From contig NZ_LR890047.1 in assembly GCF_904848675.1 (NCBI RefSeq), positions 310,001-374,000 on the forward strand: a stretch of DNA of 64,000 nucleotides, written 5' to 3'. The translations under genes and the position numbers were made by a program. Source of the stretch: Profftia tarda. GTDB taxonomy: Bacteria; Pseudomonadota; Gammaproteobacteria; Enterobacterales; Enterobacteriaceae. Within the stretch, counting starts at the first letter, position 1. The number at the start of each line of letters is the position of its first letter. Shown here one piece after another: positions 1 to 9,604 of this stretch. The notes below the pieces were generated by a model that was not told the origin of the DNA, did not search any database, and saw only the letters and a list, made by a program, of their open reading frames with translations.

Positions 1-899
1 GGGGTAATAAAATATAATGTTATGATAAACAAAAAGATATGTTATGCCTATAGAAAATGTGCTGATTAATTATTATATATATTCAAGATCTTTAGAGTTT
101 TTGTCTCTAATATATTGCAATTGTATTCTCAAAGAATTGATTTGTCTTTTTGCAAGATTGAACGATACTTCAGATGCGTGTGTGAAAGTATGATCTAAGC
201 ATGACAATATAAAAATTTATTTTAAATACTTATAACAATAATTTCGTTTTTAAAAAACGAATGATTTTATTTATATAAGCAAAATAATAGGGGAGGCAAA
301 GTGAGTAAATAAATACGTATCATAGAAAAAAATATCTCTGCATCTGTTCCCCTATTGTCATTTTTGTCAATAAATTATTTTTTATATAGTATTTTACTAA
401 AATATTAAACAGAATCTTGAATTTATTAACTTACATTTCAACATGTAATAAACACACATATATACAAACTAACAGTGCTATGATTTAGAGATTATATTAG
501 TAAAATAATGCAAAATATAACGCTGATCGCTTTTGTTAGCTGTCATTAGATTAGAGGTTATTATTCTATATGTTAATTGTATAATCAGGTTGTTACTGAA
601 ACCAGTTAATATATTAATTTCAGAACATTTAAGTCTCTGCAAACTATTGTAAGAGTTTATTCCTCTGATATACTATTTTATAGTAACTCTGCTAGTAAGC
701 AAAAGTTTATGTTCATCTATTTAAAATAAAAAATAATATATTCAAACTAAATTCTATTATTCAGGAGTCTTCATGCACTAAATCACTATAGGTTGTATAT
801 AATTGATAGGTTTTAGAGAATAGACGTACTTTAGCGCTCGAAGTGATTTAGCTGCAGAGGAAGATAAAGCGATTCTCATACTAAAATAAGGAATGTACC
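1..899. other. Gene-free AT-rich stretch upstream of aceE
   Basis: No open frame here resembles a protein and no RNA gene was recognised. In E. coli the repressor gene pdhR sits just upstream of aceE; nothing like it is visible, so aceE probably lacks PdhR control at this locus. A short imperfectly GC-poor inverted repeat lies at 243-261 (arms of 9 bases around one A). The last 15 bases hold the aceE ribosome binding site (AAGGA at about 888-892). Confidence 0.6.
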
Positions 900-3563
900 A
901 TGTCAGCATATTTCAAAAATGACGTGGACCCAATCGAAACCTGTGATTGGGTGCTGGCAATTGAATCTGTTCTCCGCAAGGAAGGTGTGGATCGTGCTCA
1001 GTATTTGATTAATAAGTTGTTAGCTGAGGTCCATAAAACAGGTGTAAACATACCTACTGAAGATATGAGTCGCAATTACGTTAACACTATACCTCTAGAG
1101 GATGAACCTACATATCCAGGTAATATAGATCTAGAATATCGCATCTGTACAGCAATTCGCTGGAATGCAATTATCACCGTCTTACGTGCATCGAAAAAAA
1201 ATCTAGAACTAGGCGGTCATATTGCTTCTTTTCAATCTTCCGCTACTTTATATGAAGTGTGTTTTAATCATTTTTTTCGAGCCCGCAATCAGATAGACGG
1301 TGGAGATTTAGTGTACTTTCAAGGTCATATTTCTCCTGGTATTTATGCTCGTGCCTTTCTTGAAGGTCGTCTTACAGAAGAACAGCTAAATAACTTCCGT
1401 CAGGAAGTCCACGGCAAAGGATTATCTTCTTACCCGCATCCTAAATTGATGCCTGAATTCTGGCAGTTCCCGACTGTATCGATGGGTTTAGGACCAATTA
1501 GTGCAATCTATCAAGCTAAGTTTTTAAAATACTTAGAGCACAGGGGTCTAAAAGATACCTCTGAACAAAGAGTGTATGCTTTCTTGGGTGATGGTGAGAT
1601 GGATGAGCCGGAATCTAAGGGCGCTATTACTATAGCAACCCGGGAAAAACTAAATAACCTATGTTTTATTGTAAACTGTAATCTGCAGCGTTTGGATGGA
1701 CCAGTAACCGGAAATGGTAAAATATCTAATGAATTAGAAGATATATTTATAGGTGCTGGCTGGAATGTCATCAAGGTTATATGGGGAGGGCGCTGGGATG
1801 CACTCCTGCGTAAAGACACCACCGGTAAACTAATAAAATTGATGAATGAAACCCCGGATGGGGACTACCAGAATTTTAAATCTAAAGATGGTGCTTATGT
1901 TCGTAAACATTTCTTTGGTCGTTACCCTGAAACAGCTGCTTTGGTCAAAGATATGAGCAATGAAGATATATGGCTATTAAACCGTGGTGGTCATGATCCT
2001 AAAAAAATTTATGCTGCACTAAAACAAGCAAGACAAAATAAGGATCAAGCAACTATCATTCTAGCACACACGATCAAAGGTTACGGGATGGGTGAGAGTG
2101 CTGAAGGTAAGAATATTGCACACCAAGTTAAAAAAATGAATATGAGTAGCTTGCGTCAATTTCGTGATCGTTTTAACGTACCCGTAGATGACTATGATAT
2201 AGAAACATTACCATATGTTACCTTCGATAAAGATTCCGAAGAGTTACGCTACATACATAAACGTCGTCAAGAGCTGCACGGCTACTTACCAACGCGACTG
2301 AGCCACCTCTCTAAAAAACTAGAGATACCACCTCTATCAGAATTCAGCTCTCTATTGCAAGAACAAAAGAAAGAAATTTCTACTACAATAGCGTTTGTTC
2401 GTTCTCTAAATATTATCTTGAAAAATAAGTTAATTAAAGATTATATAGTTCCAATTATAGCCGACGAAGCGCGCACTTTTGGTATGGAAGGCCTATTCCG
2501 TCAGATTGGTATCTACAATCCAAATGGCCAACAGTATATTCCTCAGGATCGAGAACAAATTACTTACTACAAAGAAGATCAGAAAGGTCAAATTCTGCAG
2601 GAAGGTATAAATGAATTAGGAGCAGCATGTTCTTGGTTAGCGGCCGCTACTTCATATAGTACCAATGATCTACCAATGATTCCGTTTTACATTTATTATT
2701 CTATCTTTGGTTTTCAACGTATTGGTGACTTATGCTGGGCAGCTGGTGATCAGCAAGCTCGTGGATTCCTGATAGGTGCCACTGCAGGCCGTACTACATT
2801 GAACGGCGAAGGTCTTCAGCACGAAGATGGTCATAGCCATATTCAATCTCTAACCATTCCCAACTGCATTTCTTACGATCCAGCATACACTTACGAAGTT
2901 GCAGTAATTATTCATAATGGCTTAGAGCGCATGTATGGCGAACAGCAAGAAAATGTTTATTATTATATTACTACCATGAATGAGAATTACCACATGCCCG
3001 CGATGCCGCAGGGTGCAGAAGAAGGTATACGTAAAGGTATATATAAACTAAAAACTATCAAAGGTAGTATAGGTAAGGTACAGCTACTAGGATCAGGAGC
3101 TATCCTACGTCAGGTTCTTGAAGCTGCTAAGATTTTAACTGAAGAATATAACATAGGTTCTGATATATACAGCGTAACTTCCTTCACTGAGTTAGCACGT
3201 GATGGCCAGGATTGTGAGCGATGGAATATGCTGCACCCAAAAGAAGCCCCAATGGTACCCTATATTGCTCAAGTGATGAACGATACTCCAGCAGTTGCCT
3301 CTACTGACTATATGAAACTATTCGCAGAACAGGTTTGTAAGTACATTCCAGCTAGTTATTATCAAATACTAGGTACTGATGGTTTTGGTCGTTCAGATAG
3401 TCGTGTAAATTTGCGTCATCACTTTGAGGTGAATGCTGATTACATTGTTGTGGCTGCATTGAGTGCATTAGCTAAATGTAGGAAAATAGACCCTTCTTTA
3501 GTCATTGATGCAATTAAAAAGTTTAATATTAACCCAGAAAAAATTAGCCCACGTTTAGCGTAA
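900..3563 (+). CDS. aceE: Pyruvate dehydrogenase E1 component
   Basis: Homodimeric, thiamine-diphosphate-dependent E1 of the pyruvate dehydrogenase complex. It decarboxylates pyruvate and passes the acetyl group to lipoyl groups on AceF, in the cytoplasm. At 887 residues it has exactly the E. coli AceE length and is colinear with it. The ThDP motif starts at GDGEMDEPES (about 230-239) and ends at the N-C-N-L-Q-R segment (about 258-264). The active-site loop with NIAHQVKKMNM near residue 405 is intact. An AAGGA ribosome binding site precedes the ATG. It is the first gene of an aceE-aceF-lpd set, but the usual upstream regulator gene pdhR is missing. The frame is unbroken, so the enzyme is very probably functional, although its partner AceF has lost lipoyl domains. 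Confidence 0.97.
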   Translation: MSAYFKNDVDPIETCDWVLAIESVLRKEGVDRAQYLINKLLAEVHKTGVNIPTEDMSRNYVNTIPLEDEPTYPGNIDLEYRICTAIRWNAIITVLRASKKNLELGGHIASFQSSATLYEVCFNHFFRARNQIDGGDLVYFQGHISPGIYARAFLEGRLTEEQLNNFRQEVHGKGLSSYPHPKLMPEFWQFPTVSMGLGPISAIYQAKFLKYLEHRGLKDTSEQRVYAFLGDGEMDEPESKGAITIATREKLNNLCFIVNCNLQRLDGPVTGNGKISNELEDIFIGAGWNVIKVIWGGRWDALLRKDTTGKLIKLMNETPDGDYQNFKSKDGAYVRKHFFGRYPETAALVKDMSNEDIWLLNRGGHDPKKIYAALKQARQNKDQATIILAHTIKGYGMGESAEGKNIAHQVKKMNMSSLRQFRDRFNVPVDDYDIETLPYVTFDKDSEELRYIHKRRQELHGYLPTRLSHLSKKLEIPPLSEFSSLLQEQKKEISTTIAFVRSLNIILKNKLIKDYIVPIIADEARTFGMEGLFRQIGIYNPNGQQYIPQDREQITYYKEDQKGQILQEGINELGAACSWLAAATSYSTNDLPMIPFYIYYSIFGFQRIGDLCWAAGDQQARGFLIGATAGRTTLNGEGLQHEDGHSHIQSLTIPNCISYDPAYTYEVAVIIHNGLERMYGEQQENVYYYITTMNENYHMPAMPQGAEEGIRKGIYKLKTIKGSIGKVQLLGSGAILRQVLEAAKILTEEYNIGSDIYSVTSFTELARDGQDCERWNMLHPKEAPMVPYIAQVMNDTPAVASTDYMKLFAEQVCKYIPASYYQILGTDGFGRSDSRVNLRHHFEVNADYIVVAALSALAKCRKIDPSLVIDAIKKFNINPEKISPRLA

Positions 3564-3576
3564 TAAATAGAAAATT

Positions 3577-3741
3577 ATGCCTATGCAAATTACTTTATCT
3601 GATATTGCTGCTAAAACACTTGAAGTGACTAAAGTTATGTTAAAATTAGGTGATAGCATAAATCTAGAGTATTCTTTAATTATTATTACAGGCACGGATT
3701 ATGCAAGAGAAATCCCTCATCACTACGACTGCTATAGTTAA
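3577..3741 (+). pseudogene. Detached, decayed first lipoyl domain of AceF
   Basis: A 54-codon frame in the aceE-aceF gap reads like the first lipoyl domain of AceF. MPMQITLSDIAAKTLEVTKV lines up with the enterobacterial start [20 protein letters not shown], and LGDSINLEYSLIIITGTDYA with the following part of the domain. The lipoylated lysine of the D-K-A motif is replaced by tyrosine (T-D-Y-A). The frame is the same as that of aceF, 213 bases or 71 codons upstream, but three in-frame stops separate them: TAA at 3739, TAG at 3766 and TAG at 3784. It is best read as the old 5' end of aceF cut off by nonsense mutations in the hinge between lipoyl domains. Even if translated it could not carry lipoate. 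Confidence 0.8.
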
Positions 3742-3789
3742 TACAATAAAGTTTCAGTAAGTAATTAGATGAAAACTGGTAAATAGATT

Positions 3790-5289
3790 ATGATATTAAA
3801 AGACGAGGTCTTAAGACATCATGTCCTTAAGAATATTGAATTGCCGGACATTGGTGCCGATGAAGTTGAAGTTACTGAAGTGATGGTAAAGGTTGGTGAT
3901 ATTCTTGAACTAGAGCAATCTATCTTAACTGTAGAAGGTGATAAAGCCTCTATTGAAATTCCATCCCCGTTTTCAGGGATGGTTAAAACAATTGAGGTTG
4001 AGATAGGTGATAAAGTCAGTACTGGTTCTCTTCTCATTATTTTAGTGCTTTCTTCTGAGGTGCCAAATGATATTACCTGTGATTCTTCCATAGACTCCGC
4101 AGGGATTAAAGATATTGAAGCTTTACAGAATACTGATCTAGTTGAAGCTACCGAAATGATGGTAAAATTTATCGATAACCCTGTATTTGAACAAAAAATA
4201 AATATTTTAGAAGACAAAAAATTAAAAACTGATAGTTCTCGTATGAGATCATACGAACAAGACCGTAAAGTATTAAGTAATAATACTAACGTTGAAGAGG
4301 AACCAGAATATCTGCCTGAGTCATCTGTATCAACTAATTCTAAAATTGATTGTGTTCAAGACAACACTGATATTCACGCAACCCCAATAATACGGCGTTT
4401 AGCCCGTGAATTAGGCGTTAACCTGGTAAATATTAAAGGTTCTGGCCGTAAAGGTCGCATCATTCGGGAAGATGTTTATGGTTATTTAAAAGACGCCTTA
4501 AGACGCGTGGAATCTACTAAAAAAGTCTTTGGTATTAGTGCCCTGCAAGAAATTTTACCTTGGCCGAAACTAGATTTTCATAAGTTCGGTGAAACAGAAG
4601 AAGTTGCGCTCTCTCGTGTCCAGCAAATTTCTGCTGCTAATTTAAGTCGTAACTGGTTAATCATTCCACATGTTACGCAGTTCGAAGAAGTAGATATAAC
4701 GGATCTTGAAAAATTCCGTAAACAACAGAATACTGAAGCTAAAACTAAAAAACAAGATTTGAAACTAACTCCTTTGGTGTTTGTTATGAAGGCTGTCGCT
4801 AAGGCTTTAGAAAAATTTCCACATTTCAACAGCTATCTGTCTGAGGATAGAAAAAAGATTCTCTTAAGGAAATATATTAATATTGGTATAGCTGTCGATA
4901 CACCAAACGGTCTAGTTGTTCCGGTCTTTCGTCAAGTCAACAAAAAAGGCTTAATTGAGCTGTCTTACCAATTATCGTTGACTTTTAAAAAAGCACGTGA
5001 TGGTAAGCTATCTTTATCTGATATGCAAGGTGGCTGTTTTACTATCTCTAGCCTTGGTAGTATAGGGGGTACTGCATTTACACCAATAATAAATGCGCCA
5101 GAAGTAGCAATTTTAGGGTTATCAAGATCATCAATGAAACCGGTATGGAATGGTACAGAATTTGTTCCACGACTGATATTACCTCTATCTATGTCCTTCG
5201 ACCATCGTGTTATAGATGGCGCTTCAGGTGCTCGTTTTATGGTGTACATTGCGAACATTATGTCTGATATTCGCCGCTTGATTCTTTAA
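3790..5289 (+). CDS. aceF: Dihydrolipoamide acetyltransferase (PDH E2), shortened
   Basis: Core E2 of the pyruvate dehydrogenase complex; moves acetyl groups from E1 to coenzyme A. It has 499 residues against about 630 in E. coli. Domains in order: a short odd leader (1-15), one intact lipoyl domain (about 16-90, lysine 52 in G-D-K-A-S), a decayed second lipoyl-like segment (about 106-148, IKDIE...EATEMMVKF...EDKK), a linker, the peripheral E3/E1-binding domain (about 197-233, ending [15 protein letters not shown]), and the catalytic acyltransferase domain (about 260-499) with DHRVIDG at 471-477 giving the active-site histidine and aspartate. The alanine/proline-rich hinges of E. coli are replaced by polar sequence. 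The first lipoyl domain survives only as a separate remnant upstream. The start has no strong ribosome binding site. Core catalysis should be intact. Confidence 0.95.
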   Translation: [499 protein letters not shown]

Positions 5290-5396
5290 GCGGAATAAGA
5301 AATGAACAAATTGGTTTTTACAAAACATTTGAATTTATTTATAATATAGTTCAGCATAATTTAATCACGTTTTTGCTGTATACACTAAACTTTTAT

Positions 5397-5414
5397 AAAA
5401 TTGTTAACAATTTT
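5397..5414. promoter_or_regulatory. 18-nt palindrome in lpd upstream region
   Basis: AAAATTGTTAACAATTTT is a perfect palindrome in the 296-base aceF-lpd gap, about 170 bases before lpd. From memory, the separate lpd promoter region of E. coli contains a very similar AATTGTTAACAATTTT element. Survival of this element in eroding DNA suggests that lpd still has its own promoter or operator. No -10/-35 pair could be assigned with confidence. Confidence 0.4.
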
Positions 5415-5585
5415 TAAACCATAATGCAAGCGATATCCTTCTGGTATTTCCAGAGCGATAAGTTATTATCCATGTCTATCGCTATAATCTAATAGTGTAA
5501 GAGTGCTTTACTCAATCATGACGCCGGCATTTATGTTATACATATTAATTATGTCTTACTATCTGTATATATCACAGGAGTCATA

Positions 5586-7010
5586 ATGAGTAATACAATT
5601 AATACTCAGGTCGTAGTGTTGGGCGGGGGGCCAGCAGGTTACTCTGCTGCTTTTCGTTGCGCTGATTTAGGTTTAGAAACTATTATTGTAGAACGTTATT
5701 CCACTTTAGGTGGAGTATGTTTAAATATTGGGTGTATCCCCTCTAAAGCCTTACTGCATATAGCTAGAGTGATCGAGGAAACCAAAAAAATATCTAAACA
5801 TGGCATCTTTTTTGGCAAACCACAAATTGATATAAACAAAGTTAGGAGTTGGAAAGAGAATATTATTAGATACTTGAATAACAGTTTATCTAGTATGGCT
5901 AAAGGCCGTCAGGTTAAAGTGGTTAATGGGATAGGTAAATTTATCAGTGCTAATACCTTACGCGTTGAATGTGAACATAGTGAAACTTTAATTAACTTCG
6001 ATTACGCCATTATAGCCGCTGGTTCTCATGCAATGCAGTTGCCATTTATTCCACGCGAAGATCCACGGGTGTGGAATTCTACTGATGCATTAGCTCTTAA
6101 ATCAATCCCAAAACGTTTACTTGTTATGGGAGGCGGCATTATAGGTTTAGAAATGAGCACTGTGTATCATTCGTTAGGTTCTCATATTGACCTAGTAGAA
6201 GTTTGTGATCAGATTATTCCTGCTGCTGACAAAGATGTTGCAAGAGTACTGCATAAGCATATTAGTAAGCGGTTTAACTTGATGTTAGAAACAAAAATTA
6301 CTGCTGTAGAACCAAAAGAAGATGGTATATATGTCACGATGGAAGGTAAAACAGCACCTAATGAACCGCAGCAGTATAATGCACTTTTAATTGCTATAGG
6401 TCGTCTCCCTAATGGTAAATTGATAGACGCGTGCAAAGCATCGGTTCAAGTTGATTCGATTGGTTTTATCCATGTGGACAAACAGTTACGTACTAATGTA
6501 CCACATATATTTGCTATCGGGGATATTGTTGGCCAGCCAATGTTGGCTCATAAAGCAATTCACGCTGGTCACATAGCCGCTGAAGTTATTGCCGGTATGA
6601 ATCATACTTTTGATCCTCAGGCGATTCCTTCAATATCTTATACAAACCCGGAAGTTGCTTGGGTCGGTATAACAGAGAAAGAAGCAAAAGAATCGGGGAT
6701 CAGTTTTGATACTGTAATATTTCCTTGGTCTGCTTCTGGCCGTGCTATTGCATCTGATAGTGCTGAAGGCATTACTAAACTAATATTTGATAAAAGATCA
6801 AAACGCATAATAGGCGGTGCGATTGTTGGCGCTCATGGTAGCGAACTTTTGGGTGAAATAGGCCTAGCTATAGAAATGGGCTGTGAATCTGAAGATATTG
6901 CTTTGACTATCCATGCACACCCAACTTTGTATGAGTCTGTTGGTTTAGCTGCAGAAATATACGAGGGTAGTATTACTGATTTGCCTAAGTCTTATTATTT
7001 TAAGATATAG
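5586..7010 (+). CDS. lpd: Dihydrolipoamide dehydrogenase (E3)
   Basis: FAD-dependent E3 that reoxidises dihydrolipoamide for the pyruvate dehydrogenase complex and, where present, for 2-oxoglutarate dehydrogenase and the glycine cleavage system. It has 474 residues, the same as E. coli Lpd. The FAD-binding GGGPAGYSAA lies near residues 13-22, the redox disulphide motif GGVCLNIGCIPSK near 42-54 (C45 and C50), the NAD-binding GGGIIGLEMS near 180, and the C-terminal catalytic HAHPTLYES near 443-451. The ribosome binding site AGGAG ends 5 bases before the ATG. It follows aceF after 296 bases, as in E. coli, where lpd can be transcribed alone. The frame is intact. Confidence 0.97.
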   Translation: MSNTINTQVVVLGGGPAGYSAAFRCADLGLETIIVERYSTLGGVCLNIGCIPSKALLHIARVIEETKKISKHGIFFGKPQIDINKVRSWKENIIRYLNNSLSSMAKGRQVKVVNGIGKFISANTLRVECEHSETLINFDYAIIAAGSHAMQLPFIPREDPRVWNSTDALALKSIPKRLLVMGGGIIGLEMSTVYHSLGSHIDLVEVCDQIIPAADKDVARVLHKHISKRFNLMLETKITAVEPKEDGIYVTMEGKTAPNEPQQYNALLIAIGRLPNGKLIDACKASVQVDSIGFIHVDKQLRTNVPHIFAIGDIVGQPMLAHKAIHAGHIAAEVIAGMNHTFDPQAIPSISYTNPEVAWVGITEKEAKESGISFDTVIFPWSASGRAIASDSAEGITKLIFDKRSKRIIGGAIVGAHGSELLGEIGLAIEMGCESEDIALTIHAHPTLYESVGLAAEIYEGSITDLPKSYYFKI

Positions 7011-8073
7011 AGAATATAAATATAATAGAAATGATTGATATTAAAGATATTAAAATAATTAAAAATGATATCATGCTTTATCTATTTTAATTGATATTAT
7101 CGTGTGTGTTTTACCTTATAATTTTTGTTTTTTGAGTAATATAGTTAAATAATTTCTAACGGATTATAGAAGTTAATTATAATTTTTAATTATTTCCCTT
7201 CTTTTGGTATTATGGATTTATTTTAATTATAAATTTTTAAACAGTTTTCATATTAGTATACACCTCTATAATTTATTATTTTAGATAAACTTAATATTAT
7301 TAAGTATGTTAAATAACTTCATTATATTACATTTGCTCTTTTTTGTATTTTATGATTTAGATTGTATCTAGCATTTAATCTAAAATTTTGCATATGCAGA
7401 GCATATATAGGTCACTACCTTGTATTTATTCTATAGCTGCTAATACTTATTTTCGCGATATGTGATTGCAATTATTTATTTTATTAAATAAAAATATGAT
7501 AAAATCAAGCAATTATTATATTATAATAGCAAAAAGCTCATGTATTATTATTTTGTTTTATATTTATTTCAGCAGTAAACAATCTTCTAGAGCTCATATC
7601 TCTCTTATATAAGTATTTAATATCTCTAATTTTGTATAACTCAACAACCTATCTTTAGTCTACAATCTGTTTCCGTAAAATGTACCTGTATTATTATATT
7701 TCATCAAAATAGACTGCACGATTCACTCTTGTAAAAAATATAAAATATAATTTTACTATTTTAGCTCTGAATATATTAAATAATATTGCTTATGTCCTCA
7801 TTAATCTATGTACATTTAGCAGATATCATTAAATATTCAACCTATATTTATAGAACGAATATTATTAAAGAGAATATCCACTAGATACTTGTAGATTGTA
7901 TCATTCAGAAAATCTTATTTGGTAAGCATCATGAAGATTATTATAGGTGATTGAATATAACTCTATAATTGCTAATTATGTATTTTCTTTTATTCAAGTA
8001 AGAAGCGGGTTATGAATTATACATCTCATACTTAATTATACAATTTTTAAGAGACTCTTTAGAGGCCCACAAG
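7011..8073. other. Gene-free gap between lpd and hemE
   Basis: About 1.06 kb of very AT-rich sequence with dense stops in all frames. I saw no protein remnant, RNA gene or strong hairpin. In E. coli lpd and hemE are far apart on the chromosome, so this gap probably marks a rearrangement junction with decayed genes. The hemE ribosome binding site (AGAGG) lies just before 8074. Confidence 0.55.
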
Positions 8074-9138
8074 ATGATTGAATTGAAGAATGATCGCTAT
8101 CTGCGAGCACTACTGCGTCAGCCAGTAGATGTAACACCAGTATGGATGATGCGTCAGGCCGGACGTTATTTACCAGAATATAAAGCTATTAAAATTCAAG
8201 CTGGTAATTTTATGTCTCTTTGCAAGAATGCAGAGCTAGCCTGTGAAGTAACATTGCAACCATTACGCCGTTATGATCTGGATGCCGCGATTCTTTTTTC
8301 GGATATTCTGACTATTCCTGATGCAATGGGCTTGGGGTTATTTTTTGCAGAGGGAGAAGGTCCCGGCTTCTTATCTCCAATTCAGTGCAGAGCAGATGTT
8401 GAAAAGCTGTGTATCCCTGATCCTGAAGATGATCTAGGTTATGTTATGAATGCCGTACGCACCATCCGAAAAAATCTGGATGGTCAAGTACCTCTGATTG
8501 GATTCTCAGGAAGTCCTTGGACACTTGCAACTTATATGGTAGAATCTGGGAGCAGCAAAGCCTTCACAAAAATTAAAAAGATGATGTATGCTGAACCTGC
8601 AACTTTTCATTTACTTCTGGATAAACTAGCAGATAGTATTATTCTCTATCTTAATTCCCAAATTCTCTCGGGAGTTCAGTCGGTTATGCTTTTTGATACC
8701 TGGGGAGGGGTACTTAATCACTATGATTATCGTCTTTTCTCTCTGTATTACATTCAAAAGATCATAGATAGTTTAATCCGTAAAAATAATGGGCGTCGTG
8801 TACCTATAACACTTTTTGTGAAAAGTGCTTTTCAGTTATTAGAAGATATGGCAGAAACTGGCTGTGATGCTTTGGGATTAGACTGGAGTATAGACATCGC
8901 TGATGCTCGTCGTCGTGTTGGTCATAAAGTTGCGCTGCAGGGTAATATGGATCCGTCAGTTTTATATGCTCCAGTCAAGAGGATAGAGCATGAAGTATCG
9001 ACTATTCTAGAAGGATTTGGTTATGGAACAGGACATGTTTTTAACCTTGGTCATGGCATTCATCAAGATGTATCACCAAATCATGTAGGAGTTTTTGTAG
9101 AAACTGTACACCGGTTATCGGGCAAATATCATCAGTAA
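8074..9138 (+). CDS. hemE: Uroporphyrinogen decarboxylase
   Basis: Removes four carboxyl groups from uroporphyrinogen III to give coproporphyrinogen III, in cytoplasmic haem synthesis. At 354 residues it is the same length as E. coli HemE. The family signature WMMRQAGRYLPEY is at 24-36, followed by LFSDILTIPDAMG with the catalytic aspartate, GFSGSPWTLATYMVE, and a C-terminal NLGHGI motif. An AGAGG ribosome binding site precedes the ATG. It stands alone between two long gaps and converges on dacA. No other haem gene is in the window, so whether the pathway is complete cannot be judged here. Confidence 0.97.
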   Translation: MIELKNDRYLRALLRQPVDVTPVWMMRQAGRYLPEYKAIKIQAGNFMSLCKNAELACEVTLQPLRRYDLDAAILFSDILTIPDAMGLGLFFAEGEGPGFLSPIQCRADVEKLCIPDPEDDLGYVMNAVRTIRKNLDGQVPLIGFSGSPWTLATYMVESGSSKAFTKIKKMMYAEPATFHLLLDKLADSIILYLNSQILSGVQSVMLFDTWGGVLNHYDYRLFSLYYIQKIIDSLIRKNNGRRVPITLFVKSAFQLLEDMAETGCDALGLDWSIDIADARRRVGHKVALQGNMDPSVLYAPVKRIEHEVSTILEGFGYGTGHVFNLGHGIHQDVSPNHVGVFVETVHRLSGKYHQ

Positions 9139-9604
9139 TATGGTTTGTCTATCGTGATTATTACGCTGCTAATATGTGTTATTTTTTAAAAATAGCTCAG
9201 TTATCCTGCATACTATAAATAATCTTTTTATGAAATGTATAACTTTTTTCTTGGTAGTGTTAGAAATCAAGCAATGCGTCTAAAATTAATTTTTAATAAT
9301 AACTCAACATTATCAGAAAAATAGTAATAATCTGATATTTAATAAAATATATCAAAAAAAGATCTTGTCTATAATTTTAATTTTTTCATTCTACCTGCCA
9401 CTAAAATAGCAGGTAGAATGAAAAATAAATAGTTACTTTTAGTCAATACATATCCCTTGAATTAATAAAAATTATTTTATTATCTATTCAGGATTTATTG
9501 ATTCACCACAAATTCTCATTTCCTTCCTATAAGTTGACAAGAACTTGCATTACTTATCTTTTAAAGCAATATTAATTATTAGTTATTTTGTATGGTTTTG
9601 ATTT
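9139..9604. other. Intergenic space between convergent hemE and dacA
   Basis: The 466 bases between the two 3' ends hold no gene that I can recognise. The only structure is a long perfect inverted repeat at 9382-9425, listed separately. Confidence 0.6.
9382..9425. repeat. Perfect 17-bp inverted repeat between hemE and dacA
   Basis: Arms TTTTTCATTCTACCTGC (9382-9398) and its exact complement (9409-9425) flank a 10-base loop. It lies between convergent genes, where a shared terminator would be expected. However, the T run is at the 5' side of the stem and the A run at the 3' side on both strands, the reverse of a standard bidirectional terminator, so no U tail follows the stem. It may protect 3' ends or terminate weakly. 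Confidence 0.75.

Noticed and set aside
9534..9562. TTGACA near 9534 as a promoter
   Set aside because: No acceptable -10 box at 16-18 bases, and it would read antisense into dacA.
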